Source: Nitrospirota bacterium (GTDB lineage Bacteria; Nitrospirota; CAKKRA01; 9FT-COMBO-42-15). From it: a DNA stretch of 15,212 bases. The stretch is from assembly GCA_023248415.1 (NCBI GenBank), contig JAHFEP010000035.1, positions 3,390-18,601 on the forward strand, read 5' to 3'. The notes beneath the pieces were generated by a model. It was not told where the DNA came from and searched no databases. It saw only the letters and a program-made list of their open reading frames with translations. Each line of letters starts with the position of its first letter. The first letter of the stretch is position 1. Positions 1 through 6,073 of this stretch are shown one piece after another. The position numbers and the translations under genes were made by a program.

Positions 1-108
1 AAACAGTTTTGCAAGAGGCTCTGTTTTTAATACTTTTAATTTTATCAACTTTTTGTCTATTGTCAACCTATTTTCCCAAAAAAGTGACAAAATTTGTAAG
101 TTAAAAAC

Positions 109-137
109 TTGCCAATAATCTATTTAGGCTATATAAT
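109..137 (+). promoter_or_regulatory. Sigma-70 promoter for the kinase-activator operon
   Basis: A -35 hexamer TTGCCA (109-114) and a perfect -10 TATAAT (132-137) are separated by exactly 17 bases. Transcription would start near 144, leaving a leader of about 124 bases before the kinase ATG at 268. I see no known riboswitch in that leader. The first 108 bases are AT-rich and hold no gene I can support. Confidence 0.6.
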
Positions 138-267
138 TGAATCAATGTAACTATTCTGACACATTTAATAAGCTTCAATAGACTAACCGAGGGCTATTTT
201 ATAAGTATTTATCAGACGGATAGGATACCTAACTAATTGATAAGTAAAAAATTTTGACCACAATATT

Positions 268-1869
268 ATGAAGCAAGAGAAATTTTACAAACACCTAAAG
301 GAATTTAAGGAATTATCTGATACAAAAAAGCTGATAGGCATTTCAATTGAAGAAGACAAGCTATTAGTAACTATTATTGATTTGATATCGGTTATATTGA
401 ATGTCAAGCGCATCTCTTTAATGCTTTACAATGAAGAAAAGGATGAATTGGTTCTAAAGGCCGGGAAGGGTTTAACCGGTATAAAGGTTGGCGCTGCAAA
501 AAGAATAGGAAATGATATATCAAGCTGGGTGATAAGAAACAAAAGCTCCCTTTTAATTAATGACATAAAAAAAGATATTCGTTTTAAAGAATCCGAATTT
601 TCTGGACAATTTTCAACAGCATCCCTCATATCTATACCCTTAATGTTAGACAACAACCTTATTGGCGTCATGAATATTAATAATAAATTTTCTGGTGAGG
701 GTTTTACTGAGTCAGACTTAAAGCTCCTTGAATCATTTACAAAACAAATCAGTCTTGCTATATCAAATATACTTTCCTATTATGAAAAACTCTACCTTTA
801 TGAAGATATTCTAAGGACAAGGAGTTTTACACAAACAATAATTGAAGGCATACCAGATGGCTTAATTGCAATAGATGAAAAAGAAAATATTATTGCCTTT
901 AACAAGGTCGCTGAAAATATAACCACCCTTAATAAGGATAAGGTCATAAACAGCCATTATGCAAAATTTGATGAATTACACTTTGTAAAAAACCTTGTCA
1001 AAACAACAGTAACAAAAGGTGATGCTGACTACGATAATATAAGATACACCAATTCAAAGGATGAATCGTTTATATTAAGGGCAAAGACATCATTATTAAA
1101 AGACTATGACCACAACAGGTCTGGTATCTTAATACTCTTTACTGATGTAACAAGATTCAAGACAATGGCTGAAAAGCTCAGGCAGTCAAAAAATCTGATA
1201 CTCCTTGGAGAGGCAGCCAGAAATATTGGCCATGAAATTGGAAATAAAATATCAGGACTGGATATGTTTTCTGAATTGTTGATTCAGGAGATACCAGATG
1301 ATGACAAAAGAAGGACTTATGCAGATGAATTAAAGGATGGCATAAATGAATTAATGGCCTTCCTCAAAAGATTTAAGGAGGTATACAGAAATATAAATAT
1401 ATTACCTTCACAGATTAATATTAATTCTATTTTAAATAAAATCTTAAAACGCAACACCGGCCTGATAAAGGAAAAAGGTATCTTTATTGAAAACAAACAT
1501 GGGGCTATTCCAGTTGTTGAAGGCGATGAAACATATATTGAGAGTGCGCTGCTTAATATAATACTAAATGCTGTTGAAGCAATGGATAATGGCGGTAAAT
1601 TAACTATATCAACAGCTCTGATAGAATCAGCTCAGGAAAACCCAATGATAGAAATAAATATCTCTGATACCGGGTGCGGTATCCCACAGGAAAGCATGGA
1701 GAAGATATTTATACCCTGTTTTACAACGAAATCAAGCGGAAGCGGGCTTGGACTTACCATCACTCAGAAGTTAATAGAGGCGCATAGCGGCACAATAAAG
1801 GTAAACAGCAAGATTAATGAAGGCACTACTTTTACACTGCATCTGCCATTGAAACAGGAAGGGTTTTAA
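268..1869 (+). CDS. Cytosolic GAF-PAS sensor histidine kinase (NtrB-like)
   Basis: This is a 533-residue sensor kinase that would autophosphorylate on His and pass phosphate to the activator encoded 3 bases downstream. A GAF domain covers roughly residues 25-168 and a PAS domain roughly 185-298. The phosphoacceptor helix follows with H322 in GHEIGNK. The usual HEIRNPL reads HEIGNKI here, so the Pro after Asn is Lys. The ATPase domain has an N box (N430, N434), a G1 box DTGCGIP (467-473), CFTTK and GSGLGL (491-496). There is no signal peptide or membrane segment, so the signal is probably intracellular. No clear Shine-Dalgarno precedes ATG 268, but an in-frame stop lies at 241-243 and the next Met falls inside the GAF domain. 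The stimulus is unknown. Confidence 0.92.
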   Translation: MKQEKFYKHLKEFKELSDTKKLIGISIEEDKLLVTIIDLISVILNVKRISLMLYNEEKDELVLKAGKGLTGIKVGAAKRIGNDISSWVIRNKSSLLINDIKKDIRFKESEFSGQFSTASLISIPLMLDNNLIGVMNINNKFSGEGFTESDLKLLESFTKQISLAISNILSYYEKLYLYEDILRTRSFTQTIIEGIPDGLIAIDEKENIIAFNKVAENITTLNKDKVINSHYAKFDELHFVKNLVKTTVTKGDADYDNIRYTNSKDESFILRAKTSLLKDYDHNRSGILILFTDVTRFKTMAEKLRQSKNLILLGEAARNIGHEIGNKISGLDMFSELLIQEIPDDDKRRTYADELKDGINELMAFLKRFKEVYRNINILPSQININSILNKILKRNTGLIKEKGIFIENKHGAIPVVEGDETYIESALLNIILNAVEAMDNGGKLTISTALIESAQENPMIEINISDTGCGIPQESMEKIFIPCFTTKSSGSGLGLTITQKLIEAHSGTIKVNSKINEGTTFTLHLPLKQEGF

Positions 1870-1872
1870 GAA

Positions 1873-3264
1873 ATGAAGATATTGGTAGTAGATGACAACA
1901 GGATAAACAGAAAGGCTGTGGCAATTCCTTTAATAAAGTCAAATTACAAGGTAAAGGAGGCGTCGTCTGCAAAGGAGGCATTTGAAAGTATAAACATGGA
2001 GGACTTTGATTTAATAATTACTGACCTGAAGATGCCTTCTGGAAAAGAGGGTATTGAGGTTTTAAAAAAGGCAAAGGAGAAAAATCCTTCAAGTATTGTT
2101 ATGATAATAAGCGCCTTTGGTTCAATTGAAGATGCTGTAGAAGCAATGAAAGAAGGCGCAACAGACTTTTTAAGAAAAGAGAATATCAGAGAAGAATTAT
2201 TAATCCGCGTTGAGAAGGCCATTGAACATCAAAAGCTCTCAAAAGAAAATGTTATTCTAAGCGAGCAGAACAAAACACTTCTTGAAGAGATAGGGAAAGA
2301 ATACAATTTTAATAATATAGTTGGAAAGAGCGATGCAATGAAGACTATATTTGAATTAATAGATAAGTTAGCAAAGGATGGGCAGTCAACTGTGCTTATT
2401 ACAGGCGAAAGCGGCACAGGAAAGGAGCTTGTTGCAAGGGCAATACATTTTAACGGGCCAAGGGGAGCAAAGGCTTTTATACCTATAAACTGCGCAACAT
2501 TAACACAAAATCTCTTAGAGAGCGAACTTTTTGGACATGAGAAAGGGTCATTTACTGATGCCTACAAGCAAAAACTCGGAAAGCTTGAGCTTGCTGATAA
2601 GGGAACACTCTTCCTTGATGAAATAGGAACCCTTCCATTAGATTTACAAAGTAAGCTGCTGCGCGTTCTGCAGGAAAAGGAATTTACAAGGGTCGGCGGC
2701 ACAGAGAATATAAAAACTGATGTCCGCATAATTGCAGCCACAAACGCCAATCTTGAAAAGGCGATTGAAGATGGCAGGTTCAGGGAGGACTTATTTTACA
2801 GGCTGAATGTTCTTCCAATGCATCTCCCGCCTTTAAGGCAGAGAAGGGATGACATATCTCTTTTAATTGCTCATTTTCTTAAAAAGTATAACAGCATGAA
2901 AAACAAAAATATTAAACTTTCAGAAGAAGCAATTGAGCTCTTACAGAATGCAGAGTGGAGGGGGAACATAAGAGAACTTGAAAATGTTATTGAAAGACTT
3001 GTTCTTGTTGCAGATAAAGATAATATAGAGGTAAAGGAACTCACAAAATACAATATTATAAACACAAAACATGCTATAACACCACAGAACAAAGACCTTC
3101 CAATGAAAAACCTTATTAAAAATATCTCAAACGAATATGAAAAAGAGCTGATCCAAAAAACCCTCCAAAAGTATAGCGGTAATATAACCAAGGCATCAAA
3201 AGAGCTTGGTATTGCTCGTGAAACCCTTCACAGAAAGATAAAAGTGCTCAATCTTCATTCCTAA
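1873..3264 (+). CDS. NtrC-family sigma-54-dependent response regulator
   Basis: This 463-residue bacterial enhancer-binding protein would be phosphorylated by the upstream kinase and then remodel sigma-54 RNA polymerase. An N-terminal receiver (1-120) has the acidic pair D7/D8, phosphoacceptor D51, S80 and K102. The AAA+ domain (about 145-380) has Walker A GESGTGKE (178-185), Walker B GTLFLDE (244-250), an arginine-finger region FREDLFYR (303-310) and sensor II WRGNIREL (362-369). The sigma-54-contacting loop, normally GAFTGA, reads GSFTDA (225-230). A Fis-type helix-turn-helix lies at 422-460. The start is set by AGGAAGGG at 1856-1863. Two matching dyads and a sigma-54 promoter lie directly downstream, so its most likely target is the next gene set. 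Confidence 0.95.
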   Translation: MKILVVDDNRINRKAVAIPLIKSNYKVKEASSAKEAFESINMEDFDLIITDLKMPSGKEGIEVLKKAKEKNPSSIVMIISAFGSIEDAVEAMKEGATDFLRKENIREELLIRVEKAIEHQKLSKENVILSEQNKTLLEEIGKEYNFNNIVGKSDAMKTIFELIDKLAKDGQSTVLITGESGTGKELVARAIHFNGPRGAKAFIPINCATLTQNLLESELFGHEKGSFTDAYKQKLGKLELADKGTLFLDEIGTLPLDLQSKLLRVLQEKEFTRVGGTENIKTDVRIIAATNANLEKAIEDGRFREDLFYRLNVLPMHLPPLRQRRDDISLLIAHFLKKYNSMKNKNIKLSEEAIELLQNAEWRGNIRELENVIERLVLVADKDNIEVKELTKYNIINTKHAITPQNKDLPMKNLIKNISNEYEKELIQKTLQKYSGNITKASKELGIARETLHRKIKVLNLHS

Positions 3265-3288
3265 TCCTGCTTCATTAGTCACACCATA

Positions 3289-3304
3289 GTGATTTTTAAA
3301 TCAC
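3289..3304. promoter_or_regulatory. Putative enhancer site 1 (GTGATT-N4-AATCAC)
   Basis: This perfect 6+6 dyad GTGATTTTTAAATCAC is centred about 191 bases upstream of the predicted sigma-54 start site. An extra half-site pair (GTCAC...GTGAT) begins at about 3279. The same arms recur at 3371-3386. Distance and symmetry fit upstream activator sites for an NtrC-type regulator. That the adjacent regulator is the binding protein is inferred. Confidence 0.55.
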
Positions 3305-3364
3305 ATCGCAACAAATACAACTCTTCGGAAAATAAGAACTTTTAAGTATTAACCGTAATCTCTC

Positions 3365-3392
3365 ATTTTTGTGATTCCAAAATCACAAAAAT
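3365..3392. promoter_or_regulatory. Putative enhancer site 2 (extended GTGATT-N4-AATCAC dyad)
   Basis: Two 12-base arms, 3365-3376 and 3381-3392, are exact reverse complements around a CCAA centre. The core (3371-3386) is GTGATT-N4-AATCAC, the same arms as site 1. The centres of the two sites lie 82 bp apart, near eight helical turns, and this one is about 109 bases before the predicted start. The stem is AT-rich and lacks a following T run, so an operator is more likely than a terminator. Confidence 0.6.
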
Positions 3393-3460
3393 AGGCCAAA
3401 AACCAACCCCCTTAATTTTCTAACTATTTGATTTTTCAGGATTTTTTCTAAAACAGGATT

Positions 3461-3477
3461 TTGGCAAGCTATCTGCA
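3461..3477 (+). promoter_or_regulatory. Sigma-54 (-24/-12) promoter
   Basis: The sequence TTGGCAAGCTATCTGCA has GG at 3463-3464 and GC at 3475-3476 with exactly ten bases between them. This matches the sigma-54 consensus TGGCAC-N5-TTGCW in its invariant positions. Transcription should begin near 3488, just before the AGGAGG at 3490-3495 and the ATG at 3501. It sits downstream of an enhancer-binding protein gene and its two candidate sites. Confidence 0.75.
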
Positions 3478-3500
3478 CTATTCAACGGCAGGAGGTTGCA

Positions 3501-3911
3501 ATGAAGACAATCCTGATAGCAGATAAAGACAGAAGACTCAGAAAGGGAATCAGTTCTCTTCTTAAGAAGAGAGGTTTTAGAATAGTAGAACTCATTGATA
3601 TCAATCCATTGACAGAATTTGAAAATTCCTTAGACATTGCCATTATCAACCTTGAGACTTCATTCAATAACAAGGAGCAGTTACTTACTGCCTTAAAAAG
3701 ACTCATCAATCACAACACACTCCCTATCATCACAACCATTAAAGAAGACTCAAATCTAATTGAAAAAATGACCGAGTGCAACGAAGTCCAGCTTATGGAA
3801 AAACCCTTCAGTTTTAATGAGCTTATAGAAAGGATTGATACACATCTAAAAACAATCAAGAAGGCCGCGGTAGTACATGGCGGCAAGGAGGAAAAAAATG
3901 AAAAGGATTAA
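3501..3911 (+). CDS. Degenerate (phosphorylation-incompetent) receiver-domain protein
   Basis: This stand-alone 136-residue protein follows the receiver fold from end to end. The first strand reads ILIADKD (4-10), the third strand DIAIINL (45-51), the T78/T79 position is kept, and K101-P102 is conserved in MEKPFSFNEL. Two catalytic positions are changed: the phosphoacceptor Asp is N50, and the second acidic pocket residue is K9. It should therefore not be phosphorylated in the normal way and may act as a constant adaptor or partner protein. The tail after about residue 120 is charged. A strong AGGAGG lies five bases before the ATG. It is the first gene after the sigma-54 promoter, and its last 14 bases overlap the next gene, suggesting translational coupling. 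Confidence 0.8.
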   Translation: MKTILIADKDRRLRKGISSLLKKRGFRIVELIDINPLTEFENSLDIAIINLETSFNNKEQLLTALKRLINHNTLPIITTIKEDSNLIEKMTECNEVQLMEKPFSFNELIERIDTHLKTIKKAAVVHGGKEEKNEKD

Positions 3912-4482
3912 ATTATTAACAATGGTTTTAACTCTTAGTTTCTTAGTTCTTAGCTTTACATCTACAGCCTTTGCCTTTGATTATCTGAAATTTGCACTTG
4001 GTGTAGGAAGCGGATATGTAATTCATGAGGCAGCGCATCAGGCAGTTGCAGAGGTCAATGGAACACCCTTTAAATGGCAGAAGGGATTTGGAAGCACATG
4101 GGTTACATCAAACAATACATCTAACAGCGAAAGATATGAGCTTGCCTCTGCTGGTCTGGCATCACAGGTGTTATCAACAGAGATAATATTAAACACAAAG
4201 GATATACCAAAGGACAATGAATATGTAATCGGACTGCTTGCCTTTAATGTTATTAATGCCCTCTTATATGCAGTAGATGATGGCATATTGCACCCCAATG
4301 ACAATTACGGCGACATAGAGATGATGGACAAGGCAGGCCTTGACAGAGACTATGTGATATCCTTCTTAGTTGTTCATTCTCTATACACAGTATACAGGGT
4401 CTATTATAAAACAGACATCCCTGTGTATATGTCAATGAACAAGAACGAAATCAAGATGGGTGTAACAATATTCAGGTGGTAG
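3898..4482 (+). CDS. Exported or membrane M50 (site-2 protease)-like putative metallopeptidase
   Basis: This gene encodes 194 residues from ATG 3898, chosen because AAGGAGG lies just upstream; an earlier in-frame ATG at 3877 would add seven residues. An N-terminal hydrophobic stretch (about 5-27) ends in AFA and resembles a signal peptide. Four M50-like features follow in family order: HEAAH (43-47) in a hydrophobic helix, a GFG about 16 residues later (63-65), SAGLASQ (84-90) where M50 proteins carry AGPLAN, and FNVINALLYAVDDG (116-129). In the last, N120 and D128-G129 match the NxxPxxxLDG spacing, with Leu in place of Pro. H43, H47 and D128 could bind zinc, with E44 as the base. Hydrophobic helices lie near 30-50, 80-98, 108-126 and 150-168. 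It is much shorter than most M50 enzymes, and activity is unproven. Confidence 0.6.
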   Translation: MKRIKLLTMVLTLSFLVLSFTSTAFAFDYLKFALGVGSGYVIHEAAHQAVAEVNGTPFKWQKGFGSTWVTSNNTSNSERYELASAGLASQVLSTEIILNTKDIPKDNEYVIGLLAFNVINALLYAVDDGILHPNDNYGDIEMMDKAGLDRDYVISFLVVHSLYTVYRVYYKTDIPVYMSMNKNEIKMGVTIFRW

Positions 4483-4491
4483 ACCATTAAA

Positions 4492-4526
4492 ATTATAAGT
4501 TCTATAGGATATATAAGACTTATAAT
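4492..4526. repeat. 9-bp perfect inverted repeat before the transglycosylase gene
   Basis: ATTATAAGT (4492-4500) and ACTTATAAT (4518-4526) are exact reverse complements 17 bases apart. The second arm abuts the ribosome-binding sequence AAGGAAGG (4527-4534). It could be an operator or an RNA stem that affects translation. The arms are very AT-rich, so the structure would be weak. Confidence 0.35.
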
Positions 4527-4546
4527 AAGGAAGGATGATGATTACG

Positions 4547-5062
4547 ATGATGATGAAAATAGTTAGCATCTTACTTTTATGGTTATTATTCAGTTCCGTT
4601 TGTCAAGCGTCTGAGCTTGATGAGCTGTCAAAGAAATATTCTAAGATTTATATAAAGAACGTTGAAGGAAGGAGACTATTTAGAGGGATTATCAAAGTTG
4701 AATCAAATGATGGCAAATATATTGTAGGTGAATTAGACCCCTCATTTGGAATTACCCAAATGAAGGTCTCAGCAGTCAGAGATGCTGCAAGATATTTCAA
4801 AATCAAGATACCTGAATCTGATGATAAGATTATATGGAAATTGTTAAAAGACAAAGAATTTAGCATTAAATTAGGGGCAGCCTACTTCGGACTGCTGGAA
4901 AAAAGATTTAAAGGCATTAATGATAGCAAAGTTGTAGTGATTGCTTATAATGAAGGAGCCAAATCTGTAAAAGAAAAATTAAAAAAGCAGGAATTATCAG
5001 AGGTTTATTTAAATAAGGTTCTTAAAGCAACAGAAGAAGTGTATGCTAAAGGAGGTGACTAA
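4547..5062 (+). CDS. Secreted SLT-family lytic transglycosylase
   Basis: This small exported muramidase-like enzyme would cleave peptidoglycan strands in the periplasm. Start choice is uncertain because in-frame ATGs occur at 4535, 4538, 4547, 4550 and 4553; ATG 4547 is best spaced from AAGGAAGG (4527-4534) and gives 171 residues. Numbered from that start, a signal peptide covers about 1-22. The catalytic Glu is E52 in IIKVESN, followed by the SLT hallmarks FGITQMK (67-73, equivalent to GLMQI) and AYNEG (133-137). The domain is compact, close to the minimal SLT core, with no LysM or other binding domain. It lies 52 bases after the M50-like gene, so it may share the sigma-54 transcript. It is convergent with aroE. 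Confidence 0.85.
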   Translation: MMMKIVSILLLWLLFSSVCQASELDELSKKYSKIYIKNVEGRRLFRGIIKVESNDGKYIVGELDPSFGITQMKVSAVRDAARYFKIKIPESDDKIIWKLLKDKEFSIKLGAAYFGLLEKRFKGINDSKVVVIAYNEGAKSVKEKLKKQELSEVYLNKVLKATEEVYAKGGD

Positions 5063-5063
5063 A

Positions 5064-5168
5064 ATGTCATTCTTAACTAATGGAATTATAAGATTGCCTT
5101 TTTCATTACATCCACAGGCGGCTTTTTCTCTGTCCATATCTCAAAGGCAAAGGCACCTTGATGAATAA
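5064..5168 (+). other. Possible 34-codon ORF antisense to the aroE 3' end
   Basis: A near-ideal Shine-Dalgarno AAAGGAGGTGA lies inside the last codons of the transglycosylase gene, 5 bases before ATG 5064. The reading frame then runs 34 codons across the intergenic gap and into aroE on the opposite strand, ending at TAA 5166-5168. The peptide resembles nothing I recognise. It may be a real tiny coupled gene or the leftover start of a gene that once followed in the operon. Confidence 0.2.
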
Positions 5169-5934
5169 GCATGCCAATACCGTTAACAACTTTTTTAACC
5201 CCTGCCCTTCTCGCAATTTTTAATAAAGGCGTAATCAGCGGGTTATAGATTAAATCATATACAACTAAGTCCTTATGCAACTCCTTATACGAAATCGGCA
5301 ACATTCCCTTCCCTTTCAAACCAAGGGATGTAGCATTTATCAATATGTCTGATTCAGCAATAACATTTGAGAGCTGTTGCTTTACTAATGGAATTGCTGA
5401 AAATTGTGTCTTTTTAAAATGCCTGTCCAGATATCTCACAAGCTCTTCAGCCTTCATGATTGTTCTGTTGGCTATAATAATTTCAGAGGCCCCTTCCAAT
5501 GCACATGAGACAGCAACACCTTTTCCTGCACCGCCTGCGCCAAGTATTGAAACCTTTTTTCCTTTTGCCTTTGTCTTTGCATCTTCCCAAAGAGACTTTA
5601 TAAATCCCCTTCCATCAGTATTATGGCCAATCAGCTTGCCATCTCTGTTTTCAATTGTATTAACAGCGCCAATCAGTTTTGCCTCTTCAGACAATTCATC
5701 CAGATATTTAATTACAGCCTCTTTGTGCGGCACTGTAATATTCACGCCTCTTATATTTAATGTCCTGATGCCTTCTACAGCGCTTTTTAAATCCTTTGGC
5801 CTTACTTCAAATGGAATATAACAGTAATCAAGCCCTAATGTTGAAAAGGCAGCATTGTGCATAAGAGGTGAAAAGGTATGCTCAATTGGATATCCGAAGA
5901 TGCCGACTATTTTTGTCTTACCGGTAATTTTCAT
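5086..5934 (-). CDS. aroE: Shikimate dehydrogenase
   Basis: The enzyme reduces 3-dehydroshikimate to shikimate with NADPH, the fourth step of the chorismate pathway in the cytosol. Its 282 residues are full length for AroE. The substrate-binding motif TFSPLMHN (20-27) has Thr where the first Ser of SxSP is usual. Catalytic K71 is in VPHKE and D107 in HNTDG. The nucleotide-binding loop is GAGGAGKG (132-139) and NRT (156-158) is the NADP-type signature. NATSLG and GMLIHQGAFAFE complete the C-terminal domain. No clear Shine-Dalgarno precedes ATG 5934. A palindromic repeat element lies directly upstream. The stop is only 23 bases from that of the convergent transglycosylase, with no evident terminator between them. 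Confidence 0.96.
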   Translation of the reverse strand: MKITGKTKIVGIFGYPIEHTFSPLMHNAAFSTLGLDYCYIPFEVRPKDLKSAVEGIRTLNIRGVNITVPHKEAVIKYLDELSEEAKLIGAVNTIENRDGKLIGHNTDGRGFIKSLWEDAKTKAKGKKVSILGAGGAGKGVAVSCALEGASEIIIANRTIMKAEELVRYLDRHFKKTQFSAIPLVKQQLSNVIAESDILINATSLGLKGKGMLPISYKELHKDLVVYDLIYNPLITPLLKIARRAGVKKVVNGIGMLIHQGAFAFEIWTEKKPPVDVMKKAIL

Positions 5935-5949
5935 ATATTATTAATAGGT

Positions 5950-6061
5950 GTCATTGCGAGCGACCGAAGGGAGCGTGGCAATCTCATAATCCCCCTCTTG
6001 TCCCCCTTTAATAAAGGGGGATGTAGGGGGATTAGGATTCCTTCGTTCCGCTCGGAATGAC
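5950..6061. repeat. Composite palindromic repeat element A
   Basis: This 112-bp element is bounded by GTCATT (5950-5955) and AATGAC (6056-6061). The left block carries ATTGC...GCAAT. A central long hairpin (5988-6033) pairs AATCCCCC and CCCCCTTT with AAAGGGGG and GGGGGATT. The right block pairs ATTCC with GGAAT. It is GC-richer than its surroundings and lies between aroE and the DUF512 gene. Such elements are usually dispersed, non-autonomous repeats. Copy number cannot be seen here. Confidence 0.7.
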
Positions 6062-6073
6062 AAAATATGTATT

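Noticed and set aside
3365..3392. Hairpin as intrinsic terminator of the activator gene
   Set aside because: The stem core is AT-rich, lies 100 bases past the stop and has no T run after it. The same dyad arms recur at 3289-3304, which points to protein binding sites.
4021..4040. HEAAH motif as an FtsH (M41) protease
   Set aside because: There is no AAA+ domain and the protein is under 200 residues. The later landmarks (GFG, SAGLASQ, N-x7-DG) fit the M50 order instead.
5345..5821. 158-codon plus-strand ORF inside aroE
   Set aside because: It is fully antisense to a gene with every AroE motif, lacks a ribosome-binding site and shows no recognisable domain.
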